From Chlorocebus sabaeus (taxonomy: Eukaryota; Chordata; Mammalia; Primates; Cercopithecidae), in contig NC_132927.1 in assembly GCF_047675955.1 (NCBI RefSeq), forward strand, positions 64,461,702-64,525,701: a stretch of DNA of 64,000 nucleotides. Reading direction: 5' to 3'. Each line of letters starts with the position of its first letter. Within the stretch, counting starts at the first letter, position 1. Positions 13,553-25,800 of the stretch are shown here, one piece after another. A program made the translations under genes and the position numbers. The notes under the pieces were generated by a model. It had not been told where the DNA came from and did no database searches. It saw only the letters and a program-made list of their open reading frames with translations.

Positions 13553-16500
13553 GGAGATACATGAGCAGAGGACCTGCTTTGTAGCTTTCATGAAGTCACT
13601 GATATTTCTATACGTTTGTCACCCTATTCCGTAACTGCAAAAAAACATTGTCTGTCTCACTTTCAACAGATGGTAGCTTCTTGGGCAGAGGTACAAAATC
13701 TGACATATTGCTGGGGCTTGGCATATAATTTAGTGTCAACTGACCCCCTCTGCCCTCGCACTAGTTTGAGATGCACTGAATTGAAGCCAAGCGTTTTCAG
13801 TGTCTGGCCTTGAGACTTCTTCAAAGGTCCTCTGGTCGAGCTGGCTTCACACGTGCCTCAGATGCCATGGATGAGTTATTTTGTCTAGAGCACTCGGTTG
13901 ACCCTTTGGAGAGGCTGGTCTCATAGGGTCCCTCCTCTGTCCCAACCCTTCCACGTGTGGGCAGAAAATTGGTCCTGCATCCCAGCTCCCACAGGGCTGA
14001 GCTATTGAAGCTGCCCAAGAGTGAGTATTCAATATATGTCTAGCTTCCCAGAGGGCAGCCAGGCCCTGAGGGGTCTGGAGCCAGGATCTGGAAGCTGATT
14101 TGGCTATGGGACCAGCTGAATCCCTCTCTCCACAGCAGTCCCACTGTTCTGCCCCCATTCCCTTTCCTTTTTCCTAAAAGGGGAGGCAGATTCAGCTCAG
14201 CATTTGAGAGGCTCTTGTCTCTGGCTCCCACATCCACCCACCAAAGCAGAAAGAGGTTGGAAAGCAGGAGCTCAGTTGCAGGTACTTCTGGTCTCTAGCT
14301 ACAGGAAACTACCTCCCCAACACTTTCTCAAAAAGATACTGCCCATTTCATGGCACAATGCATAATTACAAAGTGTTTCTATAGTGCGAATCTTTACACA
14401 AATCAGGGAGAAAAATGATCTTCTGTTTCCACCCAAGAAACAACATGATTCAGGTTCAAACCAAGAAGAAGAACCATTTTGGTCAGAAGGAGGAAAAAAA
14501 AAGGTTTAGATCTCCAAGAAGTGGTAAAGCACTTTATTTTCTGTAAATCATCATGACATCAGTTTCAAGACCCACCCAACTGGGAGCATGGGGAATTTTT
14601 TCTTAGAAGGTTTGGACTGGGATCTTGGGACCCTGCACCTGCCCACATTGCCACTCGCCCTCTGGCAGGGCTGCCCTGGGTCTTCTATGCTCAAGCCCAC
14701 TGTGCTGTCCTTTCTTTTCAGGGGGCTACACACAGGCCCCTGGTGTGGGACTCCAGACTTCTCTCTGCCCTGTCCCCAACCTGAAAGGGAAATCTCTCTT
14801 TTCCATCACTGCATTCCAAATCACTCTGCTCCCTGTCAAATGAAATCTTGTGAGACTGACTTTTGAAACAAACAATCAGGAATATTCCTACCATTGTGCT
14901 TCTCCCTAGAGGAAATGAAGCCAAAATCTGGGATCTGCTTGATGCAAGATAAGAGGAAAGGGGGAAGTAAAGGGAGAGGGGAGAAAAGTTAATATACTGT
15001 GTATTATTCAATCACACTTGCTTTCAGAAAGAGTTACAATTCCTGTTGAAGCTGGTGACCAGTAGCACCGATTTTCTGTTTATGTTTTAAGTTTGGCTTA
15101 GAGTTCATAATTTGTTTTAGTCATTTTAGAGCATTCCCCCCTTCACAGAAAATTACTTATAACAAAGTAATCTCAAATGAGGATATATTTGAAGTATTCT
15201 CTGGACAAACAGATCAATCTTAAATATTGATCAGAATATTTAAGGCAGAATTAGGCTTTGGAAGCTTTCCGGTTTCTCTGCTACCTAACAAGTCCTATAC
15301 TGTCTTTCAGATGCCCTGTCTTACAGGAAGCCTGCCTTGACTGACACAATGCAAACTGATCCTCACACTCTCTTAATTCCTATCACTTTTGTGGTAATTT
15401 CTTGTACTTTTGAACCCAATCATATATAGTCTTACTGCCAGCTTTTTACCTCCCTAGAGCACATTGCTCAGAGCTACCTAACTCTGTAGGTAGGATAAGT
15501 GCAAAACTTTGAGGGCAGTGATCGTGACCCAGTTGTTCCGTCATTTTCCCAAGGTCTCATACATAAATATTTATTCAATGAATGAATGGATTATACAATC
15601 TTAACCCGTTGCTATTGCCCTTAGCTATTTCTCCTATTATCCTCAGCAGCAATTCAGTGGGAAAAAATTTAGGGGGTTCATATTCACTCATGGAAATAAT
15701 GAAATGGCCTGTTACTTTTCTGTGAAATCAAATAACTGAAGAACAAAATGTTCTTTAAGGCATTGATTAATGTTCTATATAAAACACTGAAACGTGCAGC
15801 CATAAATTATGCTGGCATTATGCATATTTCTATTTCTTACGTTTCCAACTAAGACTGTTGATGTTAGAATGTTAAAAAAGGTTCTTCATTTCAAAATAAA
15901 TTTGTATCTCATTGAGGTCCTGTGGTTACTTTTTGCTTCAAGCATTTGCAAAACAATTCCAAAGAGCCATCAATATAGGCATTTTACAGACAGCGGCACC
16001 AATTATTTTATTGGAAAATATTTTAATATTACCACATTCCAAGTGAGGAAAAATCCTTACTTATCCTGCATGATTCCAAATAATGAATAATGACCTTTAA
16101 AATTCATTTAATAAACAGGTGTCTTCCTAATAACTTGTGTGACTTTTTTTTTTTTTTTTTTAGTTTTAGATTCTTACATCTTTTTAAATTTATTTCTAAG
16201 AACAAGTCATCCAAAATTTGAAATATTTCACACGAAGATCATGTATGGATGCTGACCTGTATGCCACTTCAGATCCATACAGCCAGGTGTGCACAGCATT
16301 TTAAAACTGGATAGTTTGGTTTGAAGAGTATTTGCACCACTCTGGCTTCTTTGGCTGATGCAAGTTCATAGAGGTGACAAGGTAAAAAGCTGCCATTGTG
16401 GTATTCTGTCTTCAGAAATCTCCCAACATACTTTCCATTTGTCTGGACTGCTATCCTTTGTCCTGGACTCCTCTCACACGCTGCATCCTCCTGACCTCCC

Positions 16501-17746
16501 CTCTAGCTCACCCCAAAGTGGGGCTCCCTTCTGCTCCCACTCTCTGCAGAGCCCCTTTGCTCAACACCACAGTTTTGGATTTGCTCTGTATTCAGTGACT
16601 ATCTTCCAAGCTCCTGCCACGTCTATGCACTGTGCCCATGAGATTACATGAAATCAATGAGAGAAAGAGTGCTCCCTCTAGGAACTCTCGATGTGGGGAA
16701 GATGACAAATGCCAAAAACTGGGTGACTGCTGTTACCAGGGGATCATTGGAAGGCCATCTAATCCAGTCCTGGAGTGGCAAAAAGGCTTCTAGAAAGCTG
16801 ATCCCCTTGTGGAATGGTGGCCAAGTAATAGCGTATGTGAGACCCCTCTAGGGACTCTCAGAACTAATTGGGGAGAAACTGTAGGTGCTGGAGCCCCAAA
16901 AAGCTGCTAGGGCAGGGCCAGATAAATATTGTTTTATGGTCATTGTAATGATCCACTCCTATGAGGATAAGCAAGAAGCCCTTTCAAATACAATTATTTT
17001 ATATCCGGGTACTTTTGAGTTCTCTAAGAAATATAGGCCCATTTACTATTATTTTGGAAATTCTTTTGATGGTCAGTAAAGTATCAGATTACTTTGCTGC
17101 TGTTACTTTAAGTGATTAATGCTACTTAATTCTAAATACTGTACCCTCATGAGAAAATGAGAGTGAAAAGGTAAATAATACCTTACTACTACTCTGAAAA
17201 TAATTCTGACTTCATGGACCCTCTGAAAGAATCTCAGAGGCCTACTTGGATCACTAGGCCATATTTTGAGAACTGCTAACAGGGAGTATAATCTTAAAAA
17301 TAGATTTTTAAGAATGTGCCTGGATTCGTAGAGGAGGAATTATTTGATTGATGAATGATGCCTGCCTTGGGCACAGGAGCAAAGCATAATCTCATATTTG
17401 TGAAGTATACAGGCACTCCAACTCCATCTACAGTAATAAGATTGGTTTTTAAATAAGCATTCCATTATCTATACATAGAAATGAAAGCTGTCCTTCATAG
17501 TAGTCATGTTTAGAATCTAGTTATTTCAACAACTATCACCGTGACTAAACTATCGGAGTTCCCTGTAAATCTGAAATACAAATCAAACTCCTTACTTTAC
17601 AGGCAAACTTGGTTTTGACCAAAATGATACTTAGGAGTTGGAAAAGTTACTTATACTGCCAGTCTTGGCTCCAAAGGACTTCTACTTCCGGAACAAATTT
17701 AATCAGCCTTGAAGGATGCAAATATGTGATTAATAAGGTCATAAGA
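13553..17746. other. Intergenic stretch with old repeats only
   Basis: Unique-looking sequence at 13.6-15.2 kb in which I recognise nothing. An L2-like piece lies at 15.3-15.6 kb. A run of T sits at 16146-16162. A possible hAT remnant end ('ttttgagaactgct') lies near 17265. No gene is seen. Confidence 0.5.
15300..15590 (+). repeat. L2-like LINE 3' fragment
   Basis: Contains 'cttacaggaagcctgccttg', 'ttgagggcagtgatcgtgac' and a terminal 'aatatttattcaatgaatga', in the order of an L2 3' end. Confidence 0.6.
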
Positions 17747-17758
17747 TTATCCCACCAA

Positions 17759-18060
17759 GGCTGGGCGCAGTGGCTCACACCTGTAATCCCAGCACTTTGG
17801 GAGACTGAGTTGCATGGATCACTTGAGGTCAGGAATTCAAGACCAGATTCAAGACCAGCCTGACCAACATGGTGAAACCCCGTCTCTACTAAAAACACAA
17901 AAATAGTTAGCCAGGCATGATGGCACATCAGCTATTCAGGAGACTGAGGCGGGAGAATCCCTTGAACCTGGGAGGTGGAGGTTGTAGTAAGCCAAGATCG
18001 CGCCATTGCACTACAGCCTGGGCAACAAGAGTGAAACTCCGTCTCAGAAAAAGAAAAAGT
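17759..18060 (+). mobile_element. Alu with perfect target-site duplication
   Basis: Starts 'ggctgggcgcagtggctcac' and ends in an interrupted A tail. Perfect 12-base flanking repeats 'ttatcccaccaa' lie at 17747-17758 and 18061-18072. It carries an internal 12-base tandem duplication at 17835-17858. Confidence 0.97.
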
Positions 18061-18599
18061 TTATCCCACCAATAATTTGAGTTTCTATAATGTATTGGGT
18101 ACCCTGTAGAGTGCTGAGGATGGAAATGAAAGGCACAATCTCTGCCCTGAGGCACTTCTAATATGCACGGAACAGACAAGGAAACTTAGCAGTTAAAACC
18201 AGCATAAGCAGCACTATCACTGAGGGGAGCTCAAGCTGTGTTGAAAGCAGCCAACTCCAAAGGGGTGGAGAGAAGTAAGGAAAGACTTCCTGGAGATATC
18301 TCATCAGCTGAGTTCTGAGGACTTGAATGAGTCAGATAGTATTGGAATAGGGGAAGTGGTGCATCAGTGAGGAGGACTTCCAGAGGGATAGTAGGTGCAA
18401 AGACATGAAGACAGAAGAACTGTAGACCACTTACACTTGCTCTGACCCACAGTTGGGAATGCAACTTTGAAACCATGGCATGCCTCCCTCACAAAAAGAA
18501 GAGGAGAGACGGTGAAGACAAGTCAGAAAGAATCGCATCACATTCACTGGAAAAGTCATTAAAGCATATGCCTCCTGCAGCCACATGGCCTATTGAGAT

Positions 18600-18770
18600 A
18601 CTCAGGTTTGGAACTGATTAACTTGGGTTGGAGTTTCCTATTCTCTTTGAAGTTTTCATCTGTAAAATGAAGACAGTCAACTTATGGTTGCATTTGCAAG
18701 GGTAAATGGGATGTTTGTAAACTGGTAGATAACGGGTGCTCAAAAATGGTCGTCATCTTATCTCTACTCA
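18600..18770 (+). repeat. Possible MIR relic
   Basis: Includes 'catctgtaaaatgaagacag' and 'taaactggtagataacgggt', which resemble the MIR second half. Strongly diverged. Confidence 0.4.
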
Positions 18771-20496
18771 ATATTAATAAGGCCATGGCTGGCAGACGCA
18801 CAGCAAGGGCAAAACCAAACACAGCATGAAATGTTAGCATCCAAGGGGTTGCTCATTTTATACTGGAAGACCTGTCACGATGTCTAAACTTAGTGTTTCA
18901 CCAGGAAAACGTGACAATCAAGCAATGTACAGTCAAGATCAGGTTAAAATAGGGAAATGAAAGTAAATGTGCACTGACAATCCTGGTTTTTTTAAGGTTT
19001 CTCTTCATGGATTGCTTTGTGCTCCTCCTCCTGCAAGACGGTGAGTCTCCACAGGCCCACGAATGTCATACATGAGTGCAAGCTTGGGAAAGCACCTATC
19101 CTGTGCCCAGGACAAAATGTCTGTGGTCCAGAGCACAGCTCCCAACCCAGCCACTATGAATCACGCTTAGCCCCACAAAAGAAAGGAAAACAGGAGAGAC
19201 ACTGGATTGGATCGTCCAGAAGGTCTTTGTTGCAATTTTTCTCCATCATTGAAAAAAAAATTACATCATCAAACAAAGACAATAGCAGCACAGCTTATTG
19301 AAATGTCACAAGCAAATTTGTTTTGTACTTTTCCTAAGAACATTACGAAATCCCCCTCCCCCGGCATTATTTTCTGTAAAATGCCTTTTTTTTTTTTTTT
19401 TTTTTAAGCACCATGAAATCCTACAGAGAGAAAAATAAGTAAAACACCTCCACACATGGATTTATCATCGTCACTGGGTCCCCTGCCTGTGACTTTGGGA
19501 CGGGAAGGAGGCCAGAGGCTGACATGTGAGGTGGTTTGCATATCGCTTCTAGGCACCACTGCACCTTCTCCCTTCAAGCTCAGAGCCCCGACAGCAAAGG
19601 AGAGGTTCCGCAGTTACTTTCTGCAGCATCAGTCTGCTGAATCAATGGAGCAGGAGTCCTCTCAAAATAATTTCTTTTAATGCACAGGGAACTGTTTCAG
19701 ATTTTTCACCTAAGAATCAGGAACACAAAGTAGATACCAAATCTCAGGCACCTGTGGAAATGATCACCACTTTCAGTAAAATCAGAGACACCTCTCATTT
19801 CTCCTCAATGTCACTGCACTGATGTCGAGTGACTTATGACAGGCATGAGAGAACTGAGGTTTACATAGAGTATGGGTGGGTTGGTGAAGTCCAATGAAGG
19901 TATGGTGCAGGAACAGAAGTCAGGGCTTTGCTTACAGCCATGTAATTAGCATGCTGTTCCAAAGATTCCCTATGCAGAATTAACAGCATCCACAGTGCTA
20001 CACTACAGTGATCTTTGTTTCAGAGAATTACCCTTTTTCTTTTATAAGGCCATTACTAGCCAGCTCTTACTGCTCACTCAGCCACTGTCTTTGCACACAA
20101 TTGCATCATAACAGTGAGAAAGAATAACCCCATATTAGCAAAATGCAACAAGCAGAGATATGGAATGTAACACTGGCTGGTTTCTCCTTTCTCGTTTTAC
20201 AGGGGCTCTGAATGTTTGTTTTCCTACGCCTTTCCCATGGTTCCGAAACCTTGGTACACACTGGATGCTTCACATTCTCACCAAATCCAGTGGGTAAAAA
20301 CCAGCCCCACCCAAACTCTGGTCACCTTCTCACTAATCCTCAGAACCCAGCATGCAAATAGACAGGCAGCACTGACGAAGCCAGGAAATGATATCATCTC
20401 AGAGGGAGGCAAGGGGGCGGGTTCTTAATTTTTAGCTCAACTAAGACTTCAAACATGGAATGGTCCTTATAGAACCCAAAGCAGCCATTTCCTCAG

Positions 20497-20498
<2 letters not shown>

Positions 20499-20543
<45 letters not shown>

Positions 20544-20564
20544 TGTGTGTGAGAGAGAGAGATG
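20499..20564. repeat. GT repeat followed by GA repeat
   Basis: About 25 TG units with one TATG break, followed directly by (GA)6. Confidence 0.97.
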
Positions 20565-21133
20565 TCTGTCTGATCATAGTACTTGAATTCATGATACATG
20601 AAGTACTACAATTGACTGCAAATAGCAACAGCTTAAAATTCTTTAACTAGTCTTAACACCATGCAAAAAATGCCCTCACAGCATGAGCCCTCCCGGTAAC
20701 AGTACACTAAAGAGCTATAAGGGAGGACAGAGAGAGCCTACACAGGGCATGATCCGAATTTGGATACCAGTCTCCCACGTATATCTGGTCTCCATCAATC
20801 CCCCAAAAGACAAATCCCAAAGGGCAGGAGACTAAGCTCTCACCTTAACCTAAAATGGGCAAGACAATTAATTAGTCATTATTCACAAATCCAACTTATA
20901 ACTTAATAAATTTAGTGAACTCATTGACTAGGGAGTGTTTCATTAGAGAACTGCATAACTACAATGGACCTTGACAAGTATCTATGCTCAACTCCCTTGA
21001 TGTGCAGACAAGGTAATGGAGATCTAGGCAGGGAACTGATGTGCCCACAACCACAGGCTATGACTAGTGGAACACAAATAGTCCCAGTTACCTTAGTAAC
21101 AGGCCAGAGATGGCCCAACACCACCCCAACCCC

Positions 21134-21190
21134 CACATACGCATGCGCATGCGCATGCGCATGCACACACATACACACACGCACACACGC
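21134..21190. repeat. 57-base alternating purine-pyrimidine tract with four GCGCAT-type units
   Basis: Every step from 21134 to 21190 alternates pyrimidine and purine. The left half is built of 'gcatgc' units and the right half of CA/CG steps. Such tracts can adopt left-handed DNA. Confidence 0.95.
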
Positions 21191-22224
21191 TATACAGCCC
21201 TGCCCCAAAGTGATAAATTCCTGGAATCACTATTGGGTTAGGACTGGGTATGCAGCTGTACTCTTTCCAGGAAAAAATGCCCATTGGCTCTCTCACCAGT
21301 AAACCTCCAATTTGTCATGCAAGAGAAATTCAGTGCCCGATTGCCAGTGAAGCCAGTGAAGCAAAAGGCACCCCCCACCGAAGATGGTGGACGTGTGCTC
21401 TTTCCGTGTGCGAAATCGACACATTTCTCCTAGGTTTATGGTGGAGTGGGAGTGCAGATTGGAAACGGAAGGCTGTGCTGATGCATGTATAGAATGTGTA
21501 GCAGCTTTGACTTATCACGTGTATTCTACATGCCATTTGGCCCCATCTACAAAAGGTAACATTCAAGTAACTTCACACCAACCTACCTCCTCCAAAAATC
21601 TTAGTTTATATGAAGAGGAATCCAACCTCTTTTTCTCTCTCAGCTTCTTTGTGAGAGTGTTTTATAGGTTTCTAAACACTTTGCACACATATTTAATCCA
21701 TCAGTCACCATAGAGGGTCTTCTTTGATTTTGTTCATCAGATTCGTGGCCAAATGTACCCAGGGAATGGGTTATGTAGAAAATTTCCCCACTCCCAGCCC
21801 AAGGTTATGTTTGATCCCTCTGTATGACTGATTTGACTCGTTTGGGGAAGCATCTATGCACACACCAACACATGCACCTGTTCCATTTGGTAGAGTATGC
21901 AGCTTAGTGCTTTGAACTATTTTATTCCTGCTGCATGCAGAGTTCCTACAAAGTTAGCAAGTAAAGTGCAAAAGAGTGCTTTCAAAGGGCATTTTCTTAA
22001 AGGGTGCCACATACAGAATTTCCAAAACCAAAACCAAATAAATGTACAGTAGGTGTCTGCAGGGGCAACCCTTTGAGCCATGTTTACACAGAGACCTTGT
22101 GCCCTCTTGGTGGTGGAGACTCCTCCATATCTGCTCCCCACATCTGTAAGCTGTGTCCATGAAGCTAGAAAGACACACATACACACAAACACACACATTC
22201 ACAAGGATGCATGACACAGACACT

Positions 22225-22430
22225 ATAGTGAAGTTGAAAGCAGACTTTGGTCAGACTTTGAATACCAGCTCTTTCTTGCTATGTGCCATTGGGTAAATTA
22301 CATAGCTTCCCTGAGCCTCTGTGTCCTTGTGTATATAATGGGTTTGCAAATACTTCCCACATAGTGTCGTGAGGTTTCATTGAGCTGACGTTCATAAAGT
22401 GCCTGTCCCACAGAAAGCACTGAATAAGTG
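22225..22430 (+). repeat. MIR SINE relic
   Basis: Contains 'tcttgctatgtgccattggg', 'cttccctgagcctctgtgtc', 'agtgtcgtgaggtttcattg' and 'cagaaagcactgaataagtg', in MIR order. Confidence 0.75.
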
Positions 22431-24623
22431 AGAGGGAAGTCTTTGCCAGATTTGGCCATAGGGCCTGGAATTTTAACACACTACTACAAAGAAGGTACCA
22501 GATAACACAGAGTGGAAACCCAAATAGGTGAGATCCATGGAAAGTTTAATTAGGAAACTTCGACTTGTTAGAATAACAGGAAGTCCCAGTTATCTACTTA
22601 TTCCTTAAAACACATTTTGTCAGGCTGGAATGGTTCCCATAGTAAAACTCAACATCCACACCTGCATAAACATCGCCTCCCAAGTGACTATTTATTACTG
22701 TGTCGACACAGGATGTCACCAGTGAGCGTCATCTCCAGTCCAATGGAGGAGTTAGTTGACTTAGACCTTCCTTGGACAGGAGGGGTCTCATCAAAGTTGA
22801 TTCTTATCTGGCTCCTTCTCAAAAGCAATGCCAGAACTTCAACAGAGCCTAAAGGTTCTGGGGACAGGGAGAGGAGACTGCCTGTGCTCCAGGCAGGGGA
22901 GAGCTGTAAATTTTTGAGAAATGGGCAGGGACAGGTCTTCCATGGTACCAGCAGTCGAGGATGTCATGGGTACAACATTCCCTGGAGGTCAGAAAGCACT
23001 AGACAGTTTCTGGAAGTCTCTGTTAGTGCTGTGATCTTTTGGTAAATCCACACTGCAGGTTAGTTATGTAAAATCCCGTGAACTCTCTAAAAGGTAGCAG
23101 TGAGCCTAGAACACCCATAACCAGCAACTGCCTGGTGTTGCCAGGTCCAGATGCTTTCATGTGTGGCCCAAAGAGCTAGCTGTGAACCAGCCAATTATGA
23201 TAAAGACTGAGGCATACACAGCAGTATGTATTTTCCCCTTTCTGATACAAACCCATTTAAAATCATCATGCAACCGATGACCAGCCATTCCCCGACTTTC
23301 CTCTATGGGACGTTCTAGCCTCATGGACCAATCATAATTACGATGCGTTAGCTTATCGTTTGCCTGCGAACAATCATCTAGAGGTGTTCCAGTTTTAGTG
23401 AATTACCGACGTGAGATATAGAAACAAGCAAGGAGAAGTGACATTTTCAGAATAAAGTAATGCCCAAACATAAAAGTAAAAATGAAGTATTTTAAATATT
23501 TCTAAGTATCATTGTTAAACGGAATTAATGGCACTTATGCTGCAAGCAATAAAAACATTTCAAGCTTACTGTACAAGGGGTACATTTTCTCTTTGTTTGG
23601 AGATAGCGAGATTGGATCTTATCACTATGTCTACCCTAAGACACCCAAGGGACAAAAAGCCCTGAGATGGAAAGATGCCACGGTCCTCCTCAGTGTGTCT
23701 CAGAAATGCAGGATGTCTACTTTTATAAAAATGTAGGATCAGCTAGACAGAACAGCAAGCCACTGGCATCATGCAAGGCAATTGTTTTGGTATTTCTCCC
23801 CTTCTTATCAAAACAAGTTATAAGCAAAGTACATGGACATTTCCAAATCAGTTTATTGTCACCATTGCACCCACTGAGGAAAATGCATGATTGGCTTTTA
23901 ACCACACAGCAGCTGATGTTGCATTTCACCACTGCTCACCAGTTCATGTGGACTACCTACCCCTGTGAGAAAGACCAGACTCAGCAGGCTTCTGTCATTG
24001 GTTAAGGTGGTATCCACAGTGTGATGTGTTTGTGGTTATCTTTGTTTCTTTTGTCATGAGAAAAGCAATTGCACCTTTTAAGACGTGTGCTCTGATCTGC
24101 TTCCAACAAATTCCAGGTGCTCTCAAGTCCCCACAGACATTCATTTGGAGCATAGAAAGACTAGGTATGATGCACTAAATGGTTTGTATCAAAATTCAAG
24201 CTCAGAGTACATGCCAAAATGTCAACTCCAACCCTTGTTACACATAACCAGTTCACCCCCAATCAGGTCCCCTTTTGCATGTGCACATATTACTAACGAC
24301 TCCACTAAAAAGACACAACTGTTTCTTTCAGGAGGCTGGTCTAAAGTATAGCTGCCCTTGTCTACGTGTGTGCCCAGGTGGCACTGCCCAGGGGTACAGA
24401 CTGCCACTGCAATGCCCTTAACATGTACGGCCAGAACCGGCTACGTGCACGGACACTCTTGGTGTGTCCTGTGGTTGCTATCTGAAATGAAGTTCTTGTT
24501 CTCTGATTCCTTTTGGCAGAGCAAGCTTTCAGTTGTTTATGGCACAGTGAAATATATTCTTCAATGCTATGTAATTTTGGACTAATAAGTCTGTTTAAGG
24601 CACGTGTCTCAGTGTGAATATTA

Positions 24624-24626
<3 letters not shown>

Positions 24627-24664
<38 letters not shown>
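24627..24664. repeat. CA microsatellite just after the KCNK10 stop codon
   Basis: 19 CA units. On the KCNK10 transcript this is an uninterrupted UG repeat that begins 30 bases after the TAA. Confidence 0.98.
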
Positions 24665-24667
<3 letters not shown>

Positions 24668-24694
24668 TCAGTCCAAGACCAATGTCCTTCACAT

Positions 24695-25315
24695 TTAGTT
24701 TCTGTCTTCAAGTAATGAGTTGTTCTCCAGCTCCTGGTCTTTGGTGTCCGTGGGTATCATACCGTTCTCCATCTCAGCGTGCTGCTGGATACAGTCTGTC
24801 AGCATGGCTGTGCTGGAGTTGTCCGAGTTACACATCTTTTCCGTCTCCTCCTCTTTCTTCTCCTCGTCCAGGGAGTAATTCCGGAAGGTCTTGTAGATTT
24901 TCTGAACGTCCTCGGGCAAGGTCTTTTTGAGGTCCTTGTTTTTCCTCTTGGTGAGTCTGGAGGTGGACCCGAACTTGTTGATGATGTTGTCCTCAGACGC
25001 GCCCTGCCCATGCTTGTTCAACTGCTCCGGTCCCTTCAGACGCAGGTTGTTGGGCCGGTTGTTGATGCTCTCCTGGGATGAGGCCTTGAAGCGGCCAGTG
25101 TCCAGGGCAGCAAAGACAGAGCGCTTCTCGGGGGACAGCATGTCCAGCGAGTGGGCCCGCTGGTCCAGGCCCAGCCGCCGGCGCTCCATGCTGCGGATGG
25201 TGGCTGCCCGCTGCAGCTTATCGTGGATCTCCACGCTGAGCCTTCGCCGTGTCTCCCGGAACTCGGCCGTGACGTTGGCCTTCCACTCCGCCGCATGGGC
25301 CTTGATTTCACCCAC
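24695..25315 (-). CDS. KCNK10: KCNK10 (TREK-2) last coding exon: cytoplasmic C-terminal tail
   Basis: This terminal exon encodes 206 residues and a TAA stop at 24697-24695. The acceptor is CGGCCAG, and the exon opens VGEIKAHAAEW. The membrane-proximal part (residues 1-45) is basic and contains RRRLSVEIHD, whose serine matches residue 359 of human TREK-2, a PKA/PKC target that controls channel activity. It is followed by RSMERRR and the serine-rich RAHSLDMLSPEKRS. The middle is polar and basic (SRLTKRKNKDLKK). The distal part is acidic (DEEKKEEETEK), and the protein ends NNSLLEDRN. No membrane segment is present. The tail is longer than, and different from, that of KCNK2, which is the main reason for calling KCNK10. 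The exon is GC-rich relative to its flanks. Near the end I read HAEMENG and DTKDQELENN, where I remember human having L, R and P at three of these positions. Confidence 0.97.
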   Translation of the reverse strand: MGEIKAHAAEWKANVTAEFRETRRRLSVEIHDKLQRAATIRSMERRRLGLDQRAHSLDMLSPEKRSVFAALDTGRFKASSQESINNRPNNLRLKGPEQLNKHGQGASEDNIINKFGSTSRLTKRKNKDLKKTLPEDVQKIYKTFRNYSLDEEKKEEETEKMCNSDNSSTAMLTDCIQQHAEMENGMIPTDTKDQELENNSLLEDRN

Positions 25316-25800
25316 CTGGCCGAGAGACAGAAGAGCAACAATATGCTGACAAATGCCATTTGCCTTGGGCCTCCCAGCTCCCAGCCCTTGGGTGTCCCCA
25401 CGGGGAGGCCAGGAGGTGGCGGAGCACGTGCCCAGGGAGAGGTGCAAATGCTACCTTCAGACCTAGTACTTCTGCCACCCGGGCACCCATCCCTAATTGG
25501 CTAGTGAATAAGGTGGCTCAGGGAGACACACGTGGTGGGGAACCCCAAGAAGCCTGAGATTTGGAGATGGTGACTTAAAGAGAGGGGGATGGCATTCTGC
25601 AGGAGAGGTTAAAATGTGGAGTTGGACAGGCCTGGCTTCCAGCTCTCATATTTTATCAGTTGCATGGCCTCGTTCCCCCACCATACACTTGAGTGACCAT
25701 AGCTAGCTCATCGGAGATGAGGAAATACACCTCAGTCCCGGGCACAGCGGATGTTGTGCAGGCCTTCTGCCCTCCCAGCCTTTCTGGTTTGCTATCCAGG

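Larger units (their letters stand above)
18900..24694 (-). other. KCNK10: KCNK10 3' UTR and 3' flank, end of transcript not fixed
   Basis: Transcribed downstream of the stop codon, this stretch is mostly free of Alu and L1, unlike the DNA on either side. That suits a long 3' UTR. The first 60 bases run into a TG repeat. Minus-strand AATAAA hexamers are visible at 23852-23857, 22691-22696 and 21921-21926, any of which could be the poly(A) signal. I cannot choose between them, and the lower limit given here is arbitrary. It also holds a MIR relic near 22.2-22.4 kb, a GT repeat at 20.5 kb and an alternating purine-pyrimidine tract at 21.1 kb. Open frames on the plus strand here, such as 22617-23045, show no recognisable domain. 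Confidence 0.45.

Noticed and set aside
22617..23045. 142-residue plus-strand open frame
   Set aside because: It lies antisense to the presumed KCNK10 3' UTR, has no recognisable domain and shows no splice or promoter context.
25036..25401. Arginine/serine-rich open frames overlapping the KCNK10 tail exon in other frames
   Set aside because: They are shadows of a GC-rich coding exon. The true frame is fixed by splicing and homology.
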